Source: Spirochaetaceae bacterium UBA6243 (lineage in GTDB: Bacteria; Spirochaetota; Spirochaetia; Treponematales; Rectinemataceae). Taken from it: DNA of 12,153 nucleotides. Positions 5,454-12,153 of this stretch are shown here, one piece after another (the stretch's first letter is position 1; every line of letters starts with the position of its first letter). A program made the position numbers and the translations under genes. The notes below the pieces were generated by a model, which was not told where the DNA came from, did not search any database, and was given only the letters and a program-made list of their open reading frames with translations. Where the stretch lies: contig DJVZ01000014.1 in assembly GCA_002441395.1 (NCBI GenBank), positions 1 to 12,153 on the forward strand, in the 5' to 3' direction.

Positions 5454-7808
5454 TCAGCGCCTGTCGATGACGCTTGAATGATTAAATGAACCAACCTGGA
5501 TGACGAATGCAGGCATGATTGCATCTGTATCATCAATGTTCCCGAGAACACTTGCTCCGACAAGTATGCCATAGTGTCGTGTCAGCCTTGCGCTTGCTCC
5601 GAGCGTCGCGCTCCATTTGAGCGGCCACATCGCATAGGTCGACGGGTCGTCGTATTGCACAACCGCCCCCGCGCTCCCATTCGCGAAGATATATATATCG
5701 CCGCCCGTCAATTCATTGATGACCTTGACGCGATGCCGGTATTCGAGGCTCCCTGCGAGGACGGAATTTCCCGCGCAGCTCGTAGGGATGTAGCCGAGGC
5801 CATAGAACATAACCGGCTGGCTCAGCGTCGAATAATAGGAGATCTTGGCGGGTTGCGCACCTGTCACCAGCCCGACAAAATCTGTTCCACCAAAAAGGCT
5901 CAGATGCAGGGCATCGGTTCGTCGTACCGGAATGGCAGCCGAAGCATTGACCTCCATTTGCGCGAATGAGAACTGGCCCCCGAAATTCGGACTGAACCAG
6001 CGCCCGTACGCAGTAAAGGCAATTCCCTTCCTCGGGAATGCGGTTCTGTCTCTCGTGTCGAGCCTCAGCGCGGCCCTCAGCGCACCCGCATTTTGGGCCA
6101 CAAGGCTCGTCCAGTCATCGCCGGTGAGCACATTTTCGAAGGAATAGCCGGCCATGACATCGGCAATGTTTCCCAGCACGAGCCCTCCCCATACGCCAGC
6201 GCCATATGTTCTGAATTTTGAAGCTATCGCGACAGGAACCGATTCAGAAGCGGACATGTCATATTCAAACCGGAAACGGGTCCACGGCAGGATGAAAAAA
6301 GGCCCGAAAGGCTGGAAATATTCCATGCTCGCCGAGGTCTTGTTTACGAAGGATACCGAAGAAAACAGCGCAGAGCCGGGTCCTGTGAGCTCTTTGGCCA
6401 AAAACGCCAATGACGCCACTAAATTGCCTGAAATATTGTTCGAGACGGCACCCTGAAAGTCCAAGGATGCAAAGAACTCGTTCTCGACAGGTTTTTGTGG
6501 GACAATGGAAACGACACCGCGCAGTGCCCCGGGAGCCCCGGCGCCCTGTAGCTGTTCGATATCGAATTTGACGAGGGAGAAATCGCCGGCGGCATACGCC
6601 GCGTGAAGCGCATTTTCAAGTTCTTCTCTTGAATAAGCCTTGCCGATGAGTGGTGCAAAAATATTCATAATTTTGTCTTTATCCGGCGTTGTACCTCCCT
6701 CGATCCTCAGAGAGGAGAACACTGGAGGAGGGGCTAAGGCCTTCCGGTTTGCCTGTTCTTCAGGAGCGACAAGCGCCCTCTGCTTTGCGATTTTTGCAGC
6801 GAGTTCGCGCAACTGGGGCATGGCGGCATCACCGGCTTCTTCGCCGCGGGCAATTATCTCTTTCGCCCGGGCATAGCTTGCGGTCGTGAATTCCTGGAGA
6901 TTTGGGGTGATGACGAGATCTGCCGCCTCAATATTCGGCTGCATGTTCTGCATGATGAAAAGGTTGCCCGTCTGGCTCCCAATCTCTACAGAGGTGTTCA
7001 GCTCGTCGATCGAATCCGGCGCCTTGCCCCTCGAAACCACCGCGATGACAATATCGGCGCCCATCTGTTTCGCAATATCGACAGGCAGGTTGTCGACGAC
7101 ACCGCCATCCACCAGGAGCTGGTCATTGTATTCATACGGCATGAAAACGACAGGGATCGACATTGAACTGCGCATCGCCTCCGCGAGCGATCCATGGTCG
7201 AACACTACTTTATCGCCGTTGAGAACGTTTGCCGCGATGGCGCGGTAAGGGACGGGAAAAGCGTCGAAGTCCGGCTTTGCGGCCATATGGATGGTGCGCG
7301 CCGTGAAGAATGAGAGTATGTTTTGGCCTTCCAGAAGTCCCGTGCCGATGTTTGGTCCTTTTGAATCGAATCCGATTCTGAGCGCATACATCGATTCGAC
7401 AGCGCGCTCGAACATGTTTTGAGGGAGTTCTTTTGGGTCCATAAACAGGGAGTTCCAATCGATTGTGGATATGAGATCCTGCATTGCCTGAGGCGAATAG
7501 CCGGCTGCGTAGAGCCCGCCCACAATCGAACCCATGCTTGTGCCGAGAATCATATCGACGGGAATGCCCGCTTCTTCAATCTTTTTCAAAACGCCGGCGT
7601 GTGCGATGCCGAACGCCGAGCCACCCGAGAGCACTACGGCGATTCTTGGACGGGCCGGCTCGGATATCTGATCCGATATCTGAGCTGTAGAATCATCTGC
7701 AGCGACGGGGGCCGCTGCCGCGAGATTCAACAAAAGGCACACAAACAGAACACGCGCCATGAGCCTGAGGGAAGGATGCATCCTATAAACACCCATATCA
7801 TCAATCAT
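5454..7808 (-). CDS. Patatin-like phospholipase with POTRA and outer-membrane barrel (PlpD-like)
   Basis: This 784-residue protein has three parts. After a signal peptide comes a patatin lipase domain (about 55-250). Its oxyanion loop is SGGSAFGIAHAGVL (the usual Gly-x-Arg-Gly arginine is Phe66), the nucleophile is S91 in GTSMGS, and the catalytic Asp is D234 in VDGGVVDNLP. A POTRA-like domain follows at about 363-430, then a beta-barrel of the BamA/Omp85 kind at about 445-784. This layout matches type Vd autotransporter phospholipases such as PlpD, which place an acyl hydrolase at the cell surface or in the periplasm. The signal has a basic region to R19, hydrophobic core 20-33 and a likely cut after A37. 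ATG at 7781 (M10) or 7760 (M17) are alternative starts; none has a strong Shine-Dalgarno. The barrel's last strand ends in GSF, followed by nine extra residues. It follows the giant gene by 73 nt on the same strand. Confidence 0.92.
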   Translation of the reverse strand: MIDDMGVYRMHPSLRLMARVLFVCLLLNLAAAAPVAADDSTAQISDQISEPARPRIAVVLSGGSAFGIAHAGVLKKIEEAGIPVDMILGTSMGSIVGGLYAAGYSPQAMQDLISTIDWNSLFMDPKELPQNMFERAVESMYALRIGFDSKGPNIGTGLLEGQNILSFFTARTIHMAAKPDFDAFPVPYRAIAANVLNGDKVVFDHGSLAEAMRSSMSIPVVFMPYEYNDQLLVDGGVVDNLPVDIAKQMGADIVIAVVSRGKAPDSIDELNTSVEIGSQTGNLFIMQNMQPNIEAADLVITPNLQEFTTASYARAKEIIARGEEAGDAAMPQLRELAAKIAKQRALVAPEEQANRKALAPPPVFSSLRIEGGTTPDKDKIMNIFAPLIGKAYSREELENALHAAYAAGDFSLVKFDIEQLQGAGAPGALRGVVSIVPQKPVENEFFASLDFQGAVSNNISGNLVASLAFLAKELTGPGSALFSSVSFVNKTSASMEYFQPFGPFFILPWTRFRFEYDMSASESVPVAIASKFRTYGAGVWGGLVLGNIADVMAGYSFENVLTGDDWTSLVAQNAGALRAALRLDTRDRTAFPRKGIAFTAYGRWFSPNFGGQFSFAQMEVNASAAIPVRRTDALHLSLFGGTDFVGLVTGAQPAKISYYSTLSQPVMFYGLGYIPTSCAGNSVLAGSLEYRHRVKVINELTGGDIYIFANGSAGAVVQYDDPSTYAMWPLKWSATLGASARLTRHYGILVGASVLGNIDDTDAIMPAFVIQVGSFNHSSVIDRR
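7661..7684 (-). repeat. Short tandem duplication in the patatin gene
   Basis: Two adjacent 12-nt units (CGGATATCTGAT, CCGATATCTGAG) agree at 10 of 12 positions and encode a repeated four-residue Gln-Ile-Ser-acidic unit just after the signal peptide. It lies in the presumed linker before the lipase domain and keeps the frame. Confidence 0.6.
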
Positions 7809-7828
7809 AGACAGAGGGCAGCTGTCCG

Positions 7829-7892
7829 CGCAAGATTGTATCGGACCAGTACAGATGGGGAAGTATCAGTGTCGCATGAAATCAATCTTGCG
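7829..7892 (-). repeat. 10-bp inverted repeat spanning the junction of the two large genes
   Basis: CGCAAGATTG (7829-7838) and CAATCTTGCG (7883-7892) are perfect reverse complements separated by 44 nt. The second arm overlaps the stop codon of the giant gene (7882-7884) and the first lies in the spacer before the patatin gene. As mRNA it could form a long stem-loop between the two cistrons. The loop has no further clear structure and there is no T-run. Confidence 0.4.
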
Positions 7893-10800
7893 TATCGGAT
7901 GTTGAAAGAGCAGTAATTCCAGGCAAGGAAAGTCGTTCGAGATATTCCAGAAAAGCGCGTGGGCCGGTGGAGATGTGTATATGTTCCGTAGAAAATCTAG
8001 CGAGATGCTTTTCCGACTCCGAACAAATGACGGTCATTGAGGCTTTTTTCATGGCACTATGGAGTGCGGGAATATAGGGAGGCAGAGTATCCGGCATCTG
8101 TTCAGAATTTGTCTTATCCTGGAATTTACATGCCAGACCGGCAGCTCCGGACCACAAAATGGCTCGGGCTGTTTCGAGCACGTTCGCCAAAATACGTATT
8201 TGATTGAGGTAAGCGGAATCTCTTGGATCGATGATGATTATTTTTGCAGGGTATGAATGGCGGAACGATGCAAGGAGCGTGGTTTGGGCTTCCAGGCTTG
8301 CATTCCAGTCATTGAGTGATGCCGTGTTTATATTGTTTGAAAGAATAATCGCCATTGTGTCAACTCTCGGCAGCATTGATGCCATTGCACCATACTGTGC
8401 TTCGATTTCATCACCTCCGAATACCGCGATAAATGGCCGCTCATTCATATCGAGCACTTTCTCAAGGATTTTGAGTTCCTGAATCACGGTGGGGCCGGCA
8501 ATGCTCGCCCGGACAAAATGAGGCACGCCAACAATGCTCGCATGGCGGCGCAAGCACACATTGAACGCATCATTGATGAACAAGCCGTCGGTCAACGTGG
8601 CGAGAGAGCGCGCAAATGCCTCGTCGTTGTCTTTTTCACCTGTTGCATAGCGGAGATTTTCCAGCATGTTGATATGGCCAGGAACAATATCCTTTTTTGA
8701 GATCAAAATGCCGGACGAGCCAATGCTTACATGGTGAAATTTGACCGGTCTTCCCATAAGGCTTTCCAGTTTTTGTGCAATCGGCACAAGGCTGTATGTT
8801 TCATAAATCTGTTCACGGGTAAGGCCCGGCATGCTGTGTGTTCCTGGATCACCGCGATGCGAGCAGATAATCGGCGTTGCGCCTCGCGCTAGCAGGTCTT
8901 TGATGACTGGCAGCATGAGCGCGATGCGCATATCCGCAACGTTACTTTGAAACTTCTCGGTGAGGTCAATATTCGCATCGACGCGCACAAGTACATAGCG
9001 GTCTCGCAAACCGCCAACTTCTGCAAGACTTTTTTTCCGAAGACTTGATTCGCGCTGGAGCACCTTCATTTTTGTGAAAATCATTCCTTCAACGATCTGG
9101 GCTGCTTCTCCGGCAGACTGTGCCTTCAAAATAGCCTTACGAATGCGGGAAACGGGCATGAATGTATCGGAAATGGGGGCGACACCCCGATACACTGCGC
9201 CTGCATTTCCATCGATGGTGATCCGCTCTCCTTCGGCCAAAGCGATATTTCCAGCTGCATGAAAGAGAACTCTTCGGTGTGTGTAGTCGATTTCGATATC
9301 GGAACAGCCGACAATACAGGGTTTGTTCAAGGCCATTGCGGTAATGGCCGCGTGCGATGTGCGTCCCGGATATTGAGTGACGATCGCACTCGAGAGATTG
9401 ATGATGTTGAAATCCGTCGGTTTTGTATTTACGGCAAAGAAAACCACGCTTTCCCGGCGCTTTTCGGCTTCTTTGAGGCGTTCCTCGGTGATGATGAGTG
9501 TGCCGGAGACCACGCCGCCATTGATTGGTATGCCTGTCGCGAGGGGCGGAACCCATTGTCTGAACCGAAAGTCGGCTCTCGGAAGTGAAATATTGGCGTA
9601 CGCGAGCTCCAGACTTTCAATATGCTCCTTATATTTATTGAGCGTTATGATTCCTCGTTTCAGGAAATCCGTGTCAGCCATCAGCTGGGCAAAAGAGCCA
9701 AGCTTTGCCGCTCTCGCCTGCAAAAGATACAGTACACCATCTTCAACCGTGAATTCGATATCGAGATCCTGACGGTAAAATTCGATGAGCTTTTTTTTAT
9801 TGCACAAGAGCGGCTTGGCAATTGCAGGATCAATCTGCTCAATCGGCATGGTGTCTGCGCTGCCCATCACGACCTCTTCCCCTTGGGCTTTGATCTTGAA
9901 CTCGCCGAAGAGCGCATCCTCTCCTGTGATGGGGTTGCGGGTCATGAGTACGCCGCTGAGGCTTTTTTCATTCAGATTCCCGAAGACTACCTGCTGAATT
10001 GTTGCCGCAGTTTCCACAGCCTTTTGAGAAGCGAGTGTTTTTGAATAAAGATTGGCTGTCTTCGATGTGCGCGAATTGTACACAAGCTTAATGCACGCAA
10101 AGAGCTGCTCTTCTGCGTCGGTCAAGAATGAAGGCCCAAAGGCAGCAACGACAGAAGACTCTAGCGCAGCTATTTTACCGTGCTGAGACTGCTCCGCTCC
10201 TTGATGGGCACCATCCTCATGTTTTGTTTTGTGGTATTGCTGACTGATGCTTAAGGCACTCTCGCAATTCTCGAGGAAGCGCAGATAAAGAGTGTCGACA
10301 AAATTTGCTCCGTACTTTTTGGACAATGCTGCTCGTACTCGTGGAACGAGGCCAATGTTCATAATGGTCGACATTATGCCCGGCATCGAAGTGAGGGCGC
10401 CGGACCGGACCGAAAGGAGCAGAGGCTTGTCCTCCCTGCCAAACAGTGTACCGGTTCTCGCTTCGAGTTCGTGCAGGTGAGCTATGATTACCGCTCCGAT
10501 TGTCTCGGTGTCCTTGAGACGGGCCATGGCAGCAAGGAGCGGATAGCTGAGAATGAATGCAGGGGGAACCTGTAGTCCCATCTGGGCCATATCAATGATG
10601 CTGTTGCCCTTGCCACCCAGGAAAGGACGCAGCCACTGCTTGGGTTTATGCCATGTAACTGCAATATATTCGATAATTCCTTTTGCTTCAATATTTTCCG
10701 TGAATGCTCCTTTTAGTGTTTTACCCGAAGCTCTTTCCACTAAACGCTGATAATGCAAATAGAGCTGACGCTCTCCGCGCTCCCTCTCCAGTTCTTTATC

Positions 10801-12087
10801 GACTGCGGCGGAGACTTTCTCGACAAATTCACTCAGCACATGGATCTGTGTGCGGCGAATAAAATTATTGAAAAACCGAGTCTTTATCTGGGAAAGCCGC
10901 GATGTCGGAACTCTGTAATTTTCGAGGATTTGGTTGAGACTCGCTGTCATTTCATCGATTATTTCTGATTGAATATACTGCTGCAGCTCAGAAGAAATTG
11001 CTTCGAGGCTGCGTTTGAGCCTGATAAAATCGGAAACTGAAGATTCTCGCAATTCACCAAGCTCGTTCTGCCGCAATTCGACATTTTGAATTCTAAGACC
11101 TTTTATGCTCGAAATAGCGAGCAGCTCGCGCATTACCTCCAGCGCATCGCGGATATTCCGAGGAGTAACTTCAACGAAATAATTATTGGTGAGATCGTTT
11201 GCGAGAAGAAAAACAAGTCGCCCAAGTCCAAGGTCGAGCAGAATAAGATCATAGAGATCGATGCGCGATTCCAGATACGATTCTTTTAAAAAGAATTTAA
11301 CGCTTGCGAGGCGTTTGAAAGCATCGAGCTCCTTGTCCGCCCCATCAAGACTTTTCGGATTTAAAACGCTCAAAAGTCCTTCGACTTCTGCGCGAAGAAA
11401 ACAGCGTTCGAAAATATCGAGATTATTCTGCAAATGCTGCCGCACCGTGGCCATATCGCCTTCTTCATAATCCCAGAGGAATTTTAACCGCATAAGAAGA
11501 TCGGTGGCCAAATCGATAAACTGTTGATCTTCATTTTCAGGTGAAAATGTATAAGGAAGGGCGACATAGCCCGCATGTACCATCGGTTCCGGATTTCGGT
11601 GCACGGCAAGTTCTATGTATGGATCCAGATAATTCGTAATGATGCGTGGAGAAAGGCGGCGGTGCACCTCTTTGCGGAGATCGCCTGCAAAGCCTCTGAC
11701 GGGGTCATCTTCTGGACGGTTTTCTTCGAATGCCTCTGCGTCGGAACGGATCCGCTCGATCATCTCCTCGGCATTCTGGCGGACAGGAAATTTTTTTATT
11801 ACCTCGCGGGCGTAATAGATGAATTTTGCGGAAGGATTTCTGATACTGGCCAGCATGGTGCGGGTTCTTTGTTCGACATCCCCGCAGATGTCCTCGATAT
11901 TGCCTTTTTGGATTCTCATGTCAGGAAATGCGCTATCGGTACCTATCAGCCTGAGGTTAATGAGAAGCTCGATGAGAAGCTGTATTTGAGTTTGTTCGCA
12001 GTCGCTTTCGCGCACCCGATCCAGATGGGCGAGAATATTTTCCCATGTATTTAAAAGCGAGTATTTCATGTCAGGTGGCGTCGTCAC
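7882..12087 (-). CDS. PPDK-like ATP-grasp and phosphohistidine protein fused to a PGK-like domain
   Basis: This 1401-residue protein has four regions. Residues 1-480 are mostly helical and unrecognised. Residues ~488-795 are a PPDK-type ATP-grasp domain: FLGGKGNSI (K493), LLSVRSGALTSMPGIMST (R561), GVLMTRNPITGED (713-724) and DIEFTVEDGVLYLLQAR (E778, Q790, R792). Residues ~845-970 are the swivelling phosphohistidine domain with H912 in GRTSHAAITA. Residues ~1015-1395 are PGK-like: VLVRVDANIDL (D1037, N1039), R1054, SHRGDP (1076-1081), MLENLRYA (R1146), INDAFNVCLRRHAS (1171-1184) and LPGITALS. The PPDK PEP/pyruvate TIM barrel is absent. The PGK part lacks both conserved lysines (now E1227, Q1231) and its glycine loops. 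A His/Gln-rich insertion lies at 617-637. Start is GTG 12087; ATG at 12069 (M7) is an alternative, and neither has a strong Shine-Dalgarno. The reaction is unknown; autophosphorylation on H912 from ATP is expected from the family. Confidence 0.93.
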   Translation of the reverse strand: MTTPPDMKYSLLNTWENILAHLDRVRESDCEQTQIQLLIELLINLRLIGTDSAFPDMRIQKGNIEDICGDVEQRTRTMLASIRNPSAKFIYYAREVIKKFPVRQNAEEMIERIRSDAEAFEENRPEDDPVRGFAGDLRKEVHRRLSPRIITNYLDPYIELAVHRNPEPMVHAGYVALPYTFSPENEDQQFIDLATDLLMRLKFLWDYEEGDMATVRQHLQNNLDIFERCFLRAEVEGLLSVLNPKSLDGADKELDAFKRLASVKFFLKESYLESRIDLYDLILLDLGLGRLVFLLANDLTNNYFVEVTPRNIRDALEVMRELLAISSIKGLRIQNVELRQNELGELRESSVSDFIRLKRSLEAISSELQQYIQSEIIDEMTASLNQILENYRVPTSRLSQIKTRFFNNFIRRTQIHVLSEFVEKVSAAVDKELERERGERQLYLHYQRLVERASGKTLKGAFTENIEAKGIIEYIAVTWHKPKQWLRPFLGGKGNSIIDMAQMGLQVPPAFILSYPLLAAMARLKDTETIGAVIIAHLHELEARTGTLFGREDKPLLLSVRSGALTSMPGIMSTIMNIGLVPRVRAALSKKYGANFVDTLYLRFLENCESALSISQQYHKTKHEDGAHQGAEQSQHGKIAALESSVVAAFGPSFLTDAEEQLFACIKLVYNSRTSKTANLYSKTLASQKAVETAATIQQVVFGNLNEKSLSGVLMTRNPITGEDALFGEFKIKAQGEEVVMGSADTMPIEQIDPAIAKPLLCNKKKLIEFYRQDLDIEFTVEDGVLYLLQARAAKLGSFAQLMADTDFLKRGIITLNKYKEHIESLELAYANISLPRADFRFRQWVPPLATGIPINGGVVSGTLIITEERLKEAEKRRESVVFFAVNTKPTDFNIINLSSAIVTQYPGRTSHAAITAMALNKPCIVGCSDIEIDYTHRRVLFHAAGNIALAEGERITIDGNAGAVYRGVAPISDTFMPVSRIRKAILKAQSAGEAAQIVEGMIFTKMKVLQRESSLRKKSLAEVGGLRDRYVLVRVDANIDLTEKFQSNVADMRIALMLPVIKDLLARGATPIICSHRGDPGTHSMPGLTREQIYETYSLVPIAQKLESLMGRPVKFHHVSIGSSGILISKKDIVPGHINMLENLRYATGEKDNDEAFARSLATLTDGLFINDAFNVCLRRHASIVGVPHFVRASIAGPTVIQELKILEKVLDMNERPFIAVFGGDEIEAQYGAMASMLPRVDTMAIILSNNINTASLNDWNASLEAQTTLLASFRHSYPAKIIIIDPRDSAYLNQIRILANVLETARAILWSGAAGLACKFQDKTNSEQMPDTLPPYIPALHSAMKKASMTVICSESEKHLARFSTEHIHISTGPRAFLEYLERLSLPGITALSTSDTQD

Positions 12088-12153
12088 ATTTCAAGTATTT
12101 GGGTGGTTCCGCGATATTGTCAATGTTTAAACATACATTCCGCGAAGATATTC
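12088..12153 (-). promoter_or_regulatory. Upstream region of the giant gene with 12-bp palindrome
   Basis: The 66 nt before the giant gene contain a perfect palindrome, ATGTTTAAACAT (12123-12134). On the minus strand it is followed directly by TTGACA (12123-12118) and, after 18 nt, AATACT (12099-12094), a possible promoter. Transcription would then begin close to the GTG codon, which would favour translation from the ATG at 12069. The window ends here, so the region is incomplete. Confidence 0.3.

Noticed and set aside
5439..5461. Hairpin as a strong bidirectional terminator
   Set aside because: The stem is only 6 bp with a long loop and no T-run on either strand; kept only as a low-confidence note.
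7419..7916. 165-codon plus-strand ORF across the start of the patatin gene
   Set aside because: It is antisense to the signal peptide and lipase core, is rich in Cys, His and Arg as shadow frames are, and has no motif.
7903..9045. Annotating the C-terminal part as a working phosphoglycerate kinase
   Set aside because: The two conserved lysines and the glycine-rich nucleotide loops are replaced, so normal ATP-dependent PGK activity is unlikely.
11575..12054. 159-codon plus-strand ORF antisense to the N-terminus of the giant gene
   Set aside because: It has no ribosome site or family resemblance, and the minus-strand frame continues for 1401 codons with clear domains.
7882..12087. Annotating the giant gene simply as pyruvate phosphate dikinase or PEP synthase
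   Set aside because: The C-terminal PEP/pyruvate TIM barrel needed for those reactions is absent and a PGK-like domain stands in its place.

Overview
The window looks like ordinary chromosomal DNA of a diderm (Gram-negative-type) bacterium. It has moderate-to-high GC, tightly packed genes and clear Shine-Dalgarno sequences in several places. A patatin protein with a signal peptide and an outer-membrane barrel implies an outer membrane. A large PPDK-like protein and a radical SAM enzyme fit an anaerobic or fermentative lifestyle. The overall flavour is compatible with Spirochaetota or a similar anaerobic diderm, but no rRNA or marker gene is present, so this is a weak inference. I saw no tRNA, rRNA, CRISPR array, insertion sequence or phage gene.

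Layout. Positions 1-525 (+) hold the C-terminal part of a DUF318/ArsP-type permease. After a 151-nt gap come a small cupin (677-1027, +) and a HAD-family phosphatase/phosphomutase (1024-1761, +), joined by an ATGA overlap. Their end overlaps, tail to tail, the end of a radical SAM/SPASM-like enzyme (1744-3198, -). Upstream of that enzyme lies a TetR/AcrR regulator (3300-3875, -), with an 18-bp perfect palindrome in front of it that is a good operator candidate. A DUF401-family permease (4064-5383, +) diverges from the regulator. It converges on a patatin phospholipase with POTRA and barrel domains (5454-7808, -). Upstream of the patatin gene, on the same strand, is a very large gene of 1401 codons (7882-12087, -).

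The most unusual item is this 1401-residue protein. It has an unassigned helical N-terminal region of about 480 residues. Next come an intact-looking ATP-grasp domain and a phosphohistidine swivel domain, both of the pyruvate phosphate dikinase (PPDK) kind. Where PPDK has its PEP/pyruvate TIM barrel, this protein carries a recognisable phosphoglycerate kinase (PGK) fold. That PGK domain keeps most of the 3-phosphoglycerate-side residues but has lost the catalytic lysines and the glycine loops that bind nucleotide. This could mean that the phosphohistidine domain, not bound ATP, serves the PGK-like domain, or that the domain is a sensor or pseudoenzyme. Both are inferences.

The middle of the window reads as a small regulated module: a TetR regulator, a radical SAM enzyme with its own promoter and a nested stem-loop, and a divergent permease sharing the operator region. 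The substrates of the radical SAM enzyme and of both permeases cannot be read from the sequence.
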